DNA of 64,000 bases from NCBI RefSeq assembly GCF_034355335.1, contig NZ_CP136422.1, forward strand, positions 3,568,501-3,632,500. The letters run 5' to 3'. Positions 27,656 to 36,843 of this stretch are shown one piece after another. The position numbers were made by a program, and so were the translations under genes. The DNA comes from Blautia coccoides (GTDB lineage Bacteria > Bacillota > Clostridia > Lachnospirales > Lachnospiraceae). The first letter of the stretch is position 1. The number at the start of each line of letters is the position of its first letter. The notes beneath the pieces were generated by a model. It did not search any database. It was not told where the DNA came from and saw nothing but the letters and a program-made list of their open reading frames with translations.

Positions 27656-28891
27656 TCAGCCTGCCGCGCCGAAAGCCCACTTATCCATGGTTTTTTCCAG
27701 GCACCAGGGAAAATCTATCTTTTTTACAGACTGCTTGATCTTTACGGGACAGGTGAGAAATGTCTGTCCTCCCACCCGGTAGGTAATAGTTCCCACTTGG
27801 GTTCCCGCCTTTACAGGAGCTTTCAGAGATTCTTTCCCCTCATAGCTCACTTCAATCTCCTCATCCTGACGCATCAGCATGCCGAAATCTTTTGCGGTCT
27901 CCACTTCTACCTGGGTAAGGGCTGTATCTCCCAGGTGTTCGCTCTGTCCGTTCTTTACCTGTATGGCTGCCGGTATCTGCGGAAGTTCCGCGTCAAAAAA
28001 GGAGCGGTAGCTGTAATTTTCCAGCCCGTAATTCATGAGTTTTACTGTATCCTTCCACTTATAGGTTTTATTATTCGGCCATCCACATGCCAGAAGGGCC
28101 ACGATAAAGGTTTTGCCGTCTCTGGTAAGCGCCCCTACATAACAGTACCCCGCATTGGCTGTGAAACCTGTCTTTCCGGTAAGCGCACCCTCCATCATAT
28201 TGAGAAAGGCATTGTGGTTGTTGCAGGAAAAGCTGCGCTTTTTGTCCGCATCGTAAAAGCTGTAGGATGCAGTTCTGGTCACGTTCAGGAAATCTTCCCT
28301 GCATGGGGATTCCTTGATGCAATACTTCATAATACGTGCCAGATCTGCCGCTGTGGTAGAGTGCACCTTCTGCTCCTCCCCCACCGTAACAGAAGCGTCC
28401 AGCCCATTGGGCGTGATAAAATAGGTATCTTCGCATCCCAGCTCCCTGGCCTTGGCATTCATCATGTCTGCAAATCCCTCTACGCTTCCCCCTAAATGCT
28501 CCGCGATCATCACAGCCGCATCATTGTGGCTCTCCAGCATCAGGGAATAGAGCAGATCTCCAAAGCGGAAGGTTTCCCCTTCCGTCACTCCCAGATGCAC
28601 CTTGGGCCTGGAGGCGGCATAGGCGGAGGCAGTCACTATATCCTCCGCATTGCCATTCTCAAGAGCCAGTATACAGGTCATGATCTTCGTCGTACTGGCC
28701 ATGGGCCTTTTCTCAAACCCATTTTTTTCATATAGTATCCTTCCTGAGTCCGCATCCATAAGTACCGCTGAGGTGGCATACAGGCTTCCTACATCCTGTC
28801 CATTTTCCCCTGCCCAGACGGTATCTCTATGTACCACGAAGCATCCCGTTATCACTGCGCATACCAAAATCCAGCTTATAATTTTTTTCAT
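27656..28891 (-). CDS. dacF: D-alanyl-D-alanine carboxypeptidase (DacF-like penicillin-binding protein)
   Basis: 411 residues from the ATG at 28891. A signal peptide (MKKIISWILVCAVITGCFVV) is followed by the serine-peptidase triad of low-molecular-weight PBPs: ASTTKIMT (SxxK, about residue 68), SHND (SxN, about 127) and KTGFT (KTG). A C-terminal domain (about 300-385) is typical of PBP5-like enzymes. It trims the terminal D-Ala from peptidoglycan stem peptides outside the membrane. It lies downstream of scpAB, as is common in Clostridia. A cysteine in the signal (ITGC) could also act as a lipobox. Confidence 0.9.
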   Translation of the reverse strand: MKKIISWILVCAVITGCFVVHRDTVWAGENGQDVGSLYATSAVLMDADSGRILYEKNGFEKRPMASTTKIMTCILALENGNAEDIVTASAYAASRPKVHLGVTEGETFRFGDLLYSLMLESHNDAAVMIAEHLGGSVEGFADMMNAKARELGCEDTYFITPNGLDASVTVGEEQKVHSTTAADLARIMKYCIKESPCREDFLNVTRTASYSFYDADKKRSFSCNNHNAFLNMMEGALTGKTGFTANAGYCYVGALTRDGKTFIVALLACGWPNNKTYKWKDTVKLMNYGLENYSYRSFFDAELPQIPAAIQVKNGQSEHLGDTALTQVEVETAKDFGMLMRQDEEIEVSYEGKESLKAPVKAGTQVGTITYRVGGQTFLTCPVKIKQSVKKIDFPWCLEKTMDKWAFGAAG

Positions 28892-28953
28892 GCTTCCATC
28901 CCTGCACACAAAATTTCTTATACATTATATGCCTGTCCCTGGCAGAATATAAC

Positions 28954-29007
28954 AAAAAGAAGCTGTACCCAACCGGCTCACTCCCGATTTGGTACAGCTT
29001 CTTTTTA
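28954..29007 (-). terminator. Terminator after the UMF1 transporter gene
   Basis: A 16-bp stem (AAAAAGAAGCTGTACC with GGTACAGCTTCTTTTT) has a loop of about 20 bases and U-rich flanks on both strands. It ends the scpAB-containing transcript before dacF. Confidence 0.85.
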
Positions 29008-30249
29008 TTATGCAGCACTGCGGTTTATCTTCTCTGTTTTCCCGAACAGGAAAAATCCCATGAGAAACATGACAGCCAGCATACCCACTCCAGTCCTTGA
29101 ACTGCCGCTTAACTGTGTGGAGATACCCATGAGCATGGTTCCCATGAACGCCGCTCCCTTGCCGAAAATATCGTAAAATCCAAAATACTCACTGGAATTT
29201 TCCTTTGGGATGATCTTGGCAAAGTAAGACCGGGACAGCGCCTGGATCGCCCCCTGGAATACAGCCACACAGACAGCCAGAAACCAGAATTCCCACGCTC
29301 TGTCAAGCTGGAGAGCAAACAGCGCGATTCCGAAATATCCCAGAATACAGACTTTTATCAGCTTCTCGCTCTTAAACTTTGCCGAAAACTTTCCAAACAG
29401 CAAAGAACAGGGAAATGCCACGATCTGCGTCAGCAAAAGCGCCAGAAGAAGATGCGTGTCATCGATCCCCACATCTTTTCCGTAGGAGGTAGCCAGATCA
29501 ATGATGGTGTAAACCCCGTCAATATAGAAGAAAAAAGCCCCCAGAAAATAAAGTACCTTTTTATCCTTGTTGATCTTAAGGATGACTTTTTTAAGTCTGT
29601 AAAAACTTTCCCTCACGGGGCTGTCTTTTACTTCCACCCAGTGATTCTGCTCATAATTTTTCAAAAGAGGAATTGTGACTGCAAACCACCAGATCCCTGT
29701 GATCCCAAAAGAGATCATGGTGGCAGTGACCCCTGATATGCCCAGCTTCTCAGCAAAAAGTATGAGGAGCAGGCAGGCTGTAAAGGGAATGCAGCTCCCA
29801 ATATACCCCCATGCATATCCATGGGAGGATACCATATCCATCCTCTCGTCCACCGTCACATCTGCCAGCATGGAATCATAAAAAATAAGGCTCATGCTGT
29901 ATGTGGTCTTGGCGATCACCAGCACCACTAAAAATGCCAGCCACTGCTTTGGTATGGCAAGAGAAAGACATCCGACCACGCCAATCACAAAAAATGAGGC
30001 AAACATAGGCTTTTTATATCCTTTTGTGTCTGCCAGGGTTCCGAATACCGGTCCCATAAGCGCTACCAGGATCGTACAGACGGACAGGGCGTAGCTTAAA
30101 TACGCTGTGGAATCCGCCAGGGAAATCCCCTCTCCTGTAGCAATATTTTTAAAATATATGGGGATAATGGTGGTACACAGCATGACAAATGCCGAATTTC
30201 CCACATCATACAGCACCCACTGTTTTTCAAGTCTGCTTAATCCCTTCAT
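29008..30249 (-). CDS. UMF1/Atg22-like MFS transporter
   Basis: 413 residues with about 12 membrane helices. The start MKGLSRLEKQWVLYDVGNSAF and the pattern YDSMLADVT (about residue 123), SSHGYAWGYIGS (about 140) and LSRSYFAKIIPKENSSEYFG (about 340) are typical of the UMF1 group related to vacuolar Atg22 exporters. Bacterial substrates are largely unknown; amino acids are suggested for the eukaryotic relatives. AGGAGG precedes the ATG. It follows the phospholipase-like gene by 16 bases and is terminated by a strong hairpin. Confidence 0.88.
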   Translation of the reverse strand: MKGLSRLEKQWVLYDVGNSAFVMLCTTIIPIYFKNIATGEGISLADSTAYLSYALSVCTILVALMGPVFGTLADTKGYKKPMFASFFVIGVVGCLSLAIPKQWLAFLVVLVIAKTTYSMSLIFYDSMLADVTVDERMDMVSSHGYAWGYIGSCIPFTACLLLILFAEKLGISGVTATMISFGITGIWWFAVTIPLLKNYEQNHWVEVKDSPVRESFYRLKKVILKINKDKKVLYFLGAFFFYIDGVYTIIDLATSYGKDVGIDDTHLLLALLLTQIVAFPCSLLFGKFSAKFKSEKLIKVCILGYFGIALFALQLDRAWEFWFLAVCVAVFQGAIQALSRSYFAKIIPKENSSEYFGFYDIFGKGAAFMGTMLMGISTQLSGSSRTGVGMLAVMFLMGFFLFGKTEKINRSAA

Positions 30250-30265
30250 ACTCCTCCTGATTTTC

Positions 30266-31054
30266 TCAGCCGAAATTACCGCTGAAACGCTGTGACAGCC
30301 GCTCTTCCCTTACCATGCAGCCGTACAGATTGGTGAGTGCCTCTGCTGCCTCCTCCAATGCCTCATCATACAGATGACGCAGCACATCTGTTGCCATATC
30401 ACATCTCCTGTCCGGTTCGGCCGGTATGATATGGCCTCCCAGAGTATCGCGGCATCCGAACAGCTTCATGATTCCCATCAGCCCTTCTCTTTTCAGGCTG
30501 CAGCCGCAGACAAGAGCGTCTGTATAGAATTTCATGCCCCTTAGGGCCTTTGCCGCCTGCTTCACCGATATTTTTCCAAAAGCCCGGCTTATGGTCCGGC
30601 AGCCCTCCAAGGTGGGACAGATATTTACCGCAGGCCTGTAAGTGAAGGGATCTTTTCCCTCACGCAACATATAATACCGGTCAAGCTCAGACTCAATCTC
30701 TGAGTGGGAGGCTCCCGTCTCCTTTTCAAACCGCCGCACATAGGGGTGGCAGGTGCTGTCCAGGATATAATGGCAGCCAAATCCCAGAAGATACGAGAGC
30801 ATCTGCGCGGTTGGCTCCTCCTGGTACTTCACAACAGCCTGGCAGAAAAACTCTGCCGCATCCCTTACATGCACCTGATGTCCCAGTCCGCTGACCTTGT
30901 TCTTCACCAGGGGCTGATAATAAAATAAAATATCTGGTCCGTGCAGACCGATCAAATACATACTTTTTGATTCTCCGATTGCCTCTTTTATCTCGGAAGG
31001 AAGTCTTTTATATACCTCTTTGCCGAAAATATCATGCGTATAAGTTGTTGGCAT
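30266..31054 (-). CDS. Zinc-dependent phospholipase C-like protein
   Basis: 262 residues. The N-terminus MPTTYTHDIFG, LIGLHGPDILFYYQP (about residue 35) and the histidine-rich CHYILDSTCHPYVRR (about 100) match the zinc-dependent phospholipase C / S1-P1 nuclease-like fold, where His and Asp residues hold three zinc ions. No signal peptide is visible, so it probably acts in the cytosol despite the family name. It sits 15 bases after scpB in one operon. The substrate is unknown. Confidence 0.8.
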   Translation of the reverse strand: MPTTYTHDIFGKEVYKRLPSEIKEAIGESKSMYLIGLHGPDILFYYQPLVKNKVSGLGHQVHVRDAAEFFCQAVVKYQEEPTAQMLSYLLGFGCHYILDSTCHPYVRRFEKETGASHSEIESELDRYYMLREGKDPFTYRPAVNICPTLEGCRTISRAFGKISVKQAAKALRGMKFYTDALVCGCSLKREGLMGIMKLFGCRDTLGGHIIPAEPDRRCDMATDVLRHLYDEALEEAAEALTNLYGCMVREERLSQRFSGNFG

Positions 31055-31069
31055 GTCTCTTTCCCCCGT

Positions 31070-31639
31070 TTATACATCCAGTTTTAACTGAATTTCTTCT
31101 TCTGCCTCTGCCTTGAAATCTTCTATCTGCACCGGATCCAGCTCCGGCAGCTCGTCCAGTCCCTGAACCCCGAAATTCCTCAAAAATTCCTCCGTAGTTC
31201 CAAAGAGCAGGGGTCTCCCCGGCGCATCCAGGCGTCCTACCTCCTGGACCAGATTATACTCCATCAGCTTGTTCACCGCGTGGTCAGACTTGACGCCGCG
31301 GATCTTCTCAATTTCCAGCTTAGTGACTGGCTGTTTGTAGGCAATTATGGAGAGTGTCTCCAGCATAACGTCTGTCAGCACTGCCTTTTTAGGCTGCAGG
31401 GCAAGCTTGACCAGATAGTCATAATACTCTTCCTTTGTGCACATCTGATATGCATTTTCCAGCTCTATGATCTTAATGCCCCTGTCTTTGGCATTATATT
31501 TCAGCATCATATTCCGAATGATCTTTCTGGTGGTTTCCGTATCATGTCCTATAGCCTTAGCAATGGCAGAAACTTCAACAGATTCTCCCATAGCAAACAG
31601 AAGCGCCTCCACAGCGCCCTCCAGATGTTCAATTTCCAT
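31070..31639 (-). CDS. scpB: Segregation and condensation protein B
   Basis: 189 residues from the ATG at 31639, which overlaps the end of scpA by 11 bases. The paired winged-helix structure is recognisable in EHLEGAVEALLFAMGESV, VLTDVMLETLSIIAYKQPVT (about 90-110), IEKIRGVKSDHAVNKL and RLDAPGRPLLFGTTEEFL (about 137-154), which is diagnostic. ScpB dimers bind ScpA and the Smc head to form the bacterial condensin that organises and segregates the chromosome. Coupling with scpA ensures joint synthesis. Confidence 0.95.
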   Translation of the reverse strand: MEIEHLEGAVEALLFAMGESVEVSAIAKAIGHDTETTRKIIRNMMLKYNAKDRGIKIIELENAYQMCTKEEYYDYLVKLALQPKKAVLTDVMLETLSIIAYKQPVTKLEIEKIRGVKSDHAVNKLMEYNLVQEVGRLDAPGRPLLFGTTEEFLRNFGVQGLDELPELDPVQIEDFKAEAEEEIQLKLDV

Positions 31640-32393
31640 ACGGGTACCCTTCCTCCCTGCTCTCAATCTGAATATCATCGAAGATATGTTCCTGTCTGAT
31701 GAAAATTTTTCCTGTCTTCATCAGCTCCAGGATCGCCAGAAATGTGACGACCACCTGGAATTTGCTGGCCTGTTTTCCAAGAAGATCCCGAAAACTGAAC
31801 CGCCGGTGCCTTCTGGCATATTCCTCCACATCCGTCATTTTCTCAGGCAGGCTGACTTCCTCCTGTTCAATCTTACCGAACTTGCTTCGGATGGGGTCTT
31901 TTTTATCTTCCTGCCGTTTCAGTACGTCCTGGAAGATCTTGTGCAGACGTCCAAGTGTCAGACCGTCCAGAAGCTCGCCGGTGTCCACAGGCTCTCTGTA
32001 GTCCTCCACTTCTTTTGGAAGACTTGGAAGCTTGTAAATGCTTTTTGCCGCTTCTGACATCCGGTCCCTGAGTTCGTAAGACATATATTTATACATCTTG
32101 TACTCCAGAAGCTGACGCACCAGTTCATCTCTGGGGTCCTCCTCCTCACCGTCCTCATTGACTTCTTTTGGAAGGAGCATTCTGCACTTGATGGAGATGA
32201 GGGTTGCCGCCATAACCATGAATTCACTCATGATATTTAAGTCTTCTCTCTCCATCTGGTGAATGTATTCCATGTACTGGTCCGTTATCTCCACAATGGG
32301 AATGTCGTAAATATTTACTTTATTTTTCTCGATCAGGTGCAGAAGCAGATCCAGAGGACCTTCAAACACCGGAAGCTTTACCGGGATTCCCAT
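31629..32393 (-). CDS. scpA: Segregation and condensation protein A (kleisin)
   Basis: 254 residues. The N-terminal kleisin block reads KLPVFEGPLDLLLHLIEKNK and VNIYDIPIVEITDQYM. The mid-section ISIKCRMLLPKE and the C-terminal winged helix (VVTFLAILELMKTGKI) are typical. ScpA bridges the two Smc heads and binds ScpB. It is the first gene of the scpA-scpB-phospholipase-UMF1 group. The 202 bases upstream (32394-32595) hold no recognised gene. Confidence 0.95.
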   Translation of the reverse strand: MGIPVKLPVFEGPLDLLLHLIEKNKVNIYDIPIVEITDQYMEYIHQMEREDLNIMSEFMVMAATLISIKCRMLLPKEVNEDGEEEDPRDELVRQLLEYKMYKYMSYELRDRMSEAAKSIYKLPSLPKEVEDYREPVDTGELLDGLTLGRLHKIFQDVLKRQEDKKDPIRSKFGKIEQEEVSLPEKMTDVEEYARRHRRFSFRDLLGKQASKFQVVVTFLAILELMKTGKIFIRQEHIFDDIQIESREEGYPYGN

Positions 32394-32595
32394 TTGTTAT
32401 CATCCTTTTCCTGCCAATATGACTGTTCATGTGACCAACTGTTTTTGTAACTGTTACATACCATTACAGTCACCAAAAATCTATACGCCATACGCCGCTG
32501 CCGGTGCATGGGCATACCACTTACAGCATTTTACACTATTTTCTATAAAAAGTCCAGAATATTCCTCATGGCATACTGCCAACAATAGCACGGCG

Positions 32596-33813
32596 TTACA
32601 TCCTTTTTCCCAGCTCCTTCATTCGGCTGCACTCCTCCTGCCCGCATCTTTCCTTCCCATATCTTGCTTTCTCATAAATCTCATGAAACTCCCGGATCTC
32701 TTCCTTTTCCCACAGCCCCGCTGCTTTTTCAATCTCTTGGGGCGTGGAAGACTCCGGCACTTTTTTTACGGCTGTCCGCTCTATTTTCTTTTTATAATAT
32801 CTGCGGATGGTCTCATTTACGGAGCGGGGAGCGAAAAATCCGCTTTTTCGCCTTTCCTTTCCCAGGGACTCTTTTTTATCACCTTTTGCAGGTGAGAGAA
32901 ATTCCACACGGTCCCCGTCCGAAAGAACGGTTTCGTGATACTTTTTATATATATTGTAGAGAATACGGCAGATCACATAGACTGCTGCCGCCAGAAACAG
33001 CAGGATAAACACTTTTTCCAGTATCTGAAAAAGTGTCTGCCAGAAAGGGGAGGCCTCCCGGAACTCTCCCGGAAGAAAAGGCATCTGCCCTGCCATCTCC
33101 GGCTCCTCCTCAATGAGTTCCTCCGCCCCGCCCAGGCCGGAAAAAATCTTTCTCAGAACATTTAAGAGCAAATGCCCAAGCCTTTTCAGAAACCTGTCAA
33201 ACCCGGACACAGGCAGCAGCACCATTCCTGCAGTAATGAGAGCGCAGAAACCTCCAATGGCAATCCTGTTTCCCTCCGCGATCCTGTTTCTTGGGAATCT
33301 GTGAAGCTTCTCATTCTGTTCATACAGTTTGAGAAGGGAACGGCGGTTCTCCGAAAGAATGGTGAGCAGCCAGTAAGCTCCCGTGCAGAGACAGATCAGC
33401 CTTCCCAGCATACTCCTGTGGTATGCCAGTGCATAGATATAAACACCTGCAAAGATCAGAAGACCCGCGTAGGAAGGCCGCACCAGCATACTCTCTCCGC
33501 TTCCGGCCCGCTCAAAAAAGTATAGAAGGATAAGAAGGACTCCGCATAAAGTAAACGCTCCCCGCTCCCATATGGTTGAAGACACAAAATACAAAACTGC
33601 CAGACTCGCCGCGCCTGATGCCGCAAAAAGAAACAGACTTTTAAAACGACGCACTGTCCAGTATAAAAGAAATATGGGGACAAACAATATCAGGCTCTTT
33701 GCAGACTGGAGCGGTGTGATATCTCCCCCAAAAGACAGGATCATCAAAGCCAGACTGTCTGCCAGAAGAAACGTGTGAAAAAAACGGTATAAAACCAGAA
33801 GATCTATTTTCAT
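32596..33813 (-). CDS. Multi-pass membrane protein with DUF4129 tail
   Basis: 405 residues from the ATG at 33813, which overlaps the DUF58 stop in ATGA. Six or so hydrophobic helices occupy residues 10-200, and another helix (about 268-288) precedes a cytosolic DUF4129-like tail with VNETIRRYYKKKI, AAGLWEKEEIREF and a glutamate-rich end. In relatives this gene often carries a transglutaminase domain; none is present here. It forms a MoxR-DUF58-DUF4129 set whose biochemical function is not established. Confidence 0.75.
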   Translation of the reverse strand: MKIDLLVLYRFFHTFLLADSLALMILSFGGDITPLQSAKSLILFVPIFLLYWTVRRFKSLFLFAASGAASLAVLYFVSSTIWERGAFTLCGVLLILLYFFERAGSGESMLVRPSYAGLLIFAGVYIYALAYHRSMLGRLICLCTGAYWLLTILSENRRSLLKLYEQNEKLHRFPRNRIAEGNRIAIGGFCALITAGMVLLPVSGFDRFLKRLGHLLLNVLRKIFSGLGGAEELIEEEPEMAGQMPFLPGEFREASPFWQTLFQILEKVFILLFLAAAVYVICRILYNIYKKYHETVLSDGDRVEFLSPAKGDKKESLGKERRKSGFFAPRSVNETIRRYYKKKIERTAVKKVPESSTPQEIEKAAGLWEKEEIREFHEIYEKARYGKERCGQEECSRMKELGKRM

Positions 33814-34934
33814 CTCGGCACCTCCCAGCGCAGGATCTCCATACAGGAGGAAGAGGGCAGTTTCCATTCCATATCCTTATACAGCGTGGAGATCCACATG
33901 GCACTGCCGCCAATTTTTGCAAGGGCTTCCATCTCTGTAAAAAGAGACCTGCCCTGGTTTTTGGATATGAGCACAGGAATGCCCTGACCCTCTGATAAAA
34001 GACGGCGCTGCCTGCTTAGAAGCTCAGGAAATTTACCCACAGGAAGCTCCAGATCCAGCCTTGCCAGATTCTGATACAGCTTTACAAGCTGGCCTCTTCC
34101 CGTGCCCGGCAGTACGGCGATGGGGGTCTCTGTGATATGGTCCCTTCCATTGGTGACAAGGCCTGTAGCAATTCCTCTCTGCAGAAGCTGCTCTGCCAGA
34201 GAGACTGCCAGAGAAATGCCTGCCTCGTGGATCTCCCCGTATTTCCATATGGTCTCATCCTCCACATCCAGGTAGATAAGGACCTGGGCACTGGAGGTGG
34301 AATCCAGAAGATTTACCATAAGGCCTGCTTCTTTTGCGGAGGCTTTCCAGTTGATCTTATTCATGGGGTCTCCGGGCCGGTATTCCCGCAGACCGCGGAA
34401 GGAAAAGGGATCCTCGTACATCCGCTGCCGCACAAGAACCTGTCCCATCAGCTTTTTAAAGGGAATCTCCATGCCTGAAAAGGGAATGGTTCTGGGATAC
34501 ACATACAGATGGGTGGAAACAGGAACCGTCAGGTACATTTCACGGTTCATAAGGAGACCTCTTGTCAAAACTTCTGCCTGCTCAATCTCATAGTATCCCC
34601 GTTTTCCTGCTAAAAACGGGATTTCCCGCTGGATCTTCTGATAAAAAAGCACAGAAAAGATATCTCTTTTATATGTATAGTCGGAGATACTGGTATTTTC
34701 CTCCTCCTCAAAAAAAAGATTTCTATGTACTCTGAACGCTGCCTGCAACATGGGGAGAAGCAGCCATTTTCTGTTTTCAATGGTCTCCGTCAGATATGCT
34801 CTCTCCCCCTCATGAACGGGCTGCTCCTGGAACTTTACATCCAGTTCAAGGTGTCTGTCCCAATTCTTTCGGTAAAACCCCTCTGCCAAAAACTGGAGCA
34901 GGACAGCCCCCAGCAAAAGTAAAAAAATTGTCAT
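33810..34934 (-). CDS. DUF58 protein with VWA-like fold
   Basis: 374 residues from the ATG at 34934, which shares ATGA with the MoxR stop. A single N-terminal helix (IFLLLLGAVLLQFLAEGF) is followed by a beta-rich region and the DUF58 signature REYRPGDPMNKINWKASAK (about residues 183-201), then a VWA-like region (VLIYLDVEDETI). DUF58 proteins are the usual partners of MoxR ATPases and are thought to be delivered or remodelled by them. Flanking genes support this. Confidence 0.88.
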   Translation of the reverse strand: MTIFLLLLGAVLLQFLAEGFYRKNWDRHLELDVKFQEQPVHEGERAYLTETIENRKWLLLPMLQAAFRVHRNLFFEEEENTSISDYTYKRDIFSVLFYQKIQREIPFLAGKRGYYEIEQAEVLTRGLLMNREMYLTVPVSTHLYVYPRTIPFSGMEIPFKKLMGQVLVRQRMYEDPFSFRGLREYRPGDPMNKINWKASAKEAGLMVNLLDSTSSAQVLIYLDVEDETIWKYGEIHEAGISLAVSLAEQLLQRGIATGLVTNGRDHITETPIAVLPGTGRGQLVKLYQNLARLDLELPVGKFPELLSRQRRLLSEGQGIPVLISKNQGRSLFTEMEALAKIGGSAMWISTLYKDMEWKLPSSSCMEILRWEVPR

Positions 34935-35881
34935 GGTTTTCTCTTCCACTCCTCTGTGGGTACAGGAACCTGGTCCAAGATCCGTTTCATTGCCTGGCTG
35001 CCGCTCTCCTCCTGCCCGTACCCGGAGGTCATGACCATCCTGTGCGCCAGTATGGGAACCGCCACATCTTTTATATCCTCCGGCACCACATGATCCCTGC
35101 CTTTTACATAGGCATAGGCTTTTACACCGTTAAACAAGGCCAGTGTTCCTCTGGGGCTTACACCTGCTATCACATCCCCCGCCGTTCTGGTGGCCTGTAC
35201 CACCTCCACCAGATAGGACTTCAGATCCGGGTGTACATATACTTTTTTATACTCTGCCCTGGCATTTAACAGTTCCTCCCTTGTGCACACACAGGGAAGC
35301 TCCGTGAGTGGCTGTCTGTCCTCAAAGCGTTCCAGGATCGCCAGTTCCTCCTCCTTGTCCGGCAGTCCCATGGAAAGGCGCATAAAAAAACGGTCCATCT
35401 GGGCTTCCGGAAGAGGAAAGGTACCTGTAGTCTCCACTGGATTCTGGGTGGCGATCACAAAGAAGGGTTCTTCTAACTTTCTGGTTTCCCCGTCAATAGT
35501 GATCTGATGCTCCTCCATGCACTCTAAAAGGCTTGACTGGGTCCTGGGCGTGGCCCGGTTGATCTCATCAGCCAGAAGGATATTGCAGAACGCAGGTCCC
35601 TCTTTAAAAAGAAATTCCCCTGCCTTCTGGTTATAATAGTTCAATCCTGTCACATCTGAGGGCAGCAGATCCGGTGTAAACTGGATCCGGGAAAACTTTC
35701 CGTCCATAGAGCGCGCCAGGGATTTTGCCATCATGGTCTTGCCTGTCCCCGGAACATCCTCCAGAAGAACATGGCCTCCGGCGGTCAGGGCTGTCAGAAG
35801 AAGGTCCAGTACCTTTTCCTTTCCCACAATCACCTTCCCGATATTTTCACGTATTTTTACTATACAATTTTTCTCTTCCAT
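34931..35881 (-). CDS. MoxR-family AAA+ ATPase
   Basis: 316 residues from the ATG at 35881 (GAGGTG just upstream). Walker A is LEDVPGTGKTMMAKSL (about residue 38), Walker B NILLADEINRATPRTQ (about 100), sensor 1 VIATQNPVE and the arginine finger region AQMDRFFMRL. It acts as a hexameric chaperone-like ATPase. It overlaps the DUF58 gene by four bases and starts two bases past the metallophosphoesterase stop. It is distinct from the longer AAA protein at 7.1-8.7 kb, which has its own VWA partner. Confidence 0.93.
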   Translation of the reverse strand: MEEKNCIVKIRENIGKVIVGKEKVLDLLLTALTAGGHVLLEDVPGTGKTMMAKSLARSMDGKFSRIQFTPDLLPSDVTGLNYYNQKAGEFLFKEGPAFCNILLADEINRATPRTQSSLLECMEEHQITIDGETRKLEEPFFVIATQNPVETTGTFPLPEAQMDRFFMRLSMGLPDKEEELAILERFEDRQPLTELPCVCTREELLNARAEYKKVYVHPDLKSYLVEVVQATRTAGDVIAGVSPRGTLALFNGVKAYAYVKGRDHVVPEDIKDVAVPILAHRMVMTSGYGQEESGSQAMKRILDQVPVPTEEWKRKP

Positions 35882-35882
35882 C

Positions 35883-36734
35883 TCACACCTCTTTCGGCAG
35901 ACATTCCAGCACCACCAGCTCTCTCGGATCATTGATCCTCAAAGGCATGGTGTGCTCTCCCAGTCCTGCGCCTGTGATCATAATCTGTTCACTGCCTGTT
36001 ATTTTCTGTCCCGGGCGGGCTTTTTTTGCCGAAGTCTTTGGACCTTTTCTGTATTCCCCGTATCCATAGCGGGGAAACAGCCTAAAATCAGGGCTGATAA
36101 CACTGCCAAAAAACGGCAGCCTCATCACGCCTCCGTGATAGTGACCCGACAGGATCAGATCCGCCCCCCACGCAAAATATTCATCCCCGTACCTGGGTGT
36201 GTGGGCCAGAAGGATCTCATATACATCCTTATCCGGCCTGCCGATGAGATGTTCAAGCTCTGCCCTTCCGGGTCCCCTCTGCAGTCCTCTGCTGTAATAC
36301 TTATAAGGCAGGTCCAGTCCGGTAACCGCCACGGTCTCCCCTTTTATCTGCAGAACGGTACGCTGGTTTTCCAGATAAGAAACTCCCATCTGCTTTATTT
36401 TTTTCTCAAAGGCAGAGAACCTTCCGCCATATTCCTCTGTAAACAATTTCATCCGCTGCTCGTGATTGCCCGGCGCATACAATACAGGCGCCAGCTTTGC
36501 AGCCTCACCGAGAAATGCCGCAGCCGGTTTCAGGGATGCATCTGTTTTCCCAAGCACCAGATCTCCGGCTATCAGTACGGCATCCGGGCCGAGAGCCTTT
36601 ATCCTGTCAAAGACCGGCTCATTTTTTTCCCCGAACACCACATTGTGGAGGTCACTTATCATCACGAATTTCAGCGGATGTCTTTTGATCTTATCTGTTG
36701 TAATCCTATAAGTTGTGGTCACAAATTTCTTCAC
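35883..36734 (-). CDS. Calcineurin-like metallophosphoesterase
   Basis: 283 residues. The five metal-binding blocks are visible: MISDLHNVV (DxH, about residue 26), LIAGDLVLG (GD), YAPGNHEQR (GNHE, about 98), LLAHTPRYGD (about 180) and LSGHYHGG (GHxH, about 203). There is no signal peptide and only a weak hydrophobic start, so it is probably peripheral on the cytosolic face. Related YaeI/YkuE enzymes hydrolyse lipid or cyclic nucleotide phosphates. It is first in the operon with the MoxR-DUF58-DUF4129 genes. Confidence 0.9.
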   Translation of the reverse strand: MKKFVTTTYRITTDKIKRHPLKFVMISDLHNVVFGEKNEPVFDRIKALGPDAVLIAGDLVLGKTDASLKPAAAFLGEAAKLAPVLYAPGNHEQRMKLFTEEYGGRFSAFEKKIKQMGVSYLENQRTVLQIKGETVAVTGLDLPYKYYSRGLQRGPGRAELEHLIGRPDKDVYEILLAHTPRYGDEYFAWGADLILSGHYHGGVMRLPFFGSVISPDFRLFPRYGYGEYRKGPKTSAKKARPGQKITGSEQIMITGAGLGEHTMPLRINDPRELVVLECLPKEV

Positions 36735-36843
36735 GAATATTCCCTGCTTTTCTTTCTTTTCTCGTAACTGTTCAGTACAGTTACCTTTTCTCTCTATTTT
36801 ACCCTATAAAGCCGAAAAAGAAAAGATGGGACTCTCTTTTTTC

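Noticed and set aside
35733..36767. 344-codon plus-strand frame
   Set aside because: Antisense to the MoxR and metallophosphoesterase genes, whose motifs are clear; the translated product is low in structure and unrecognised.
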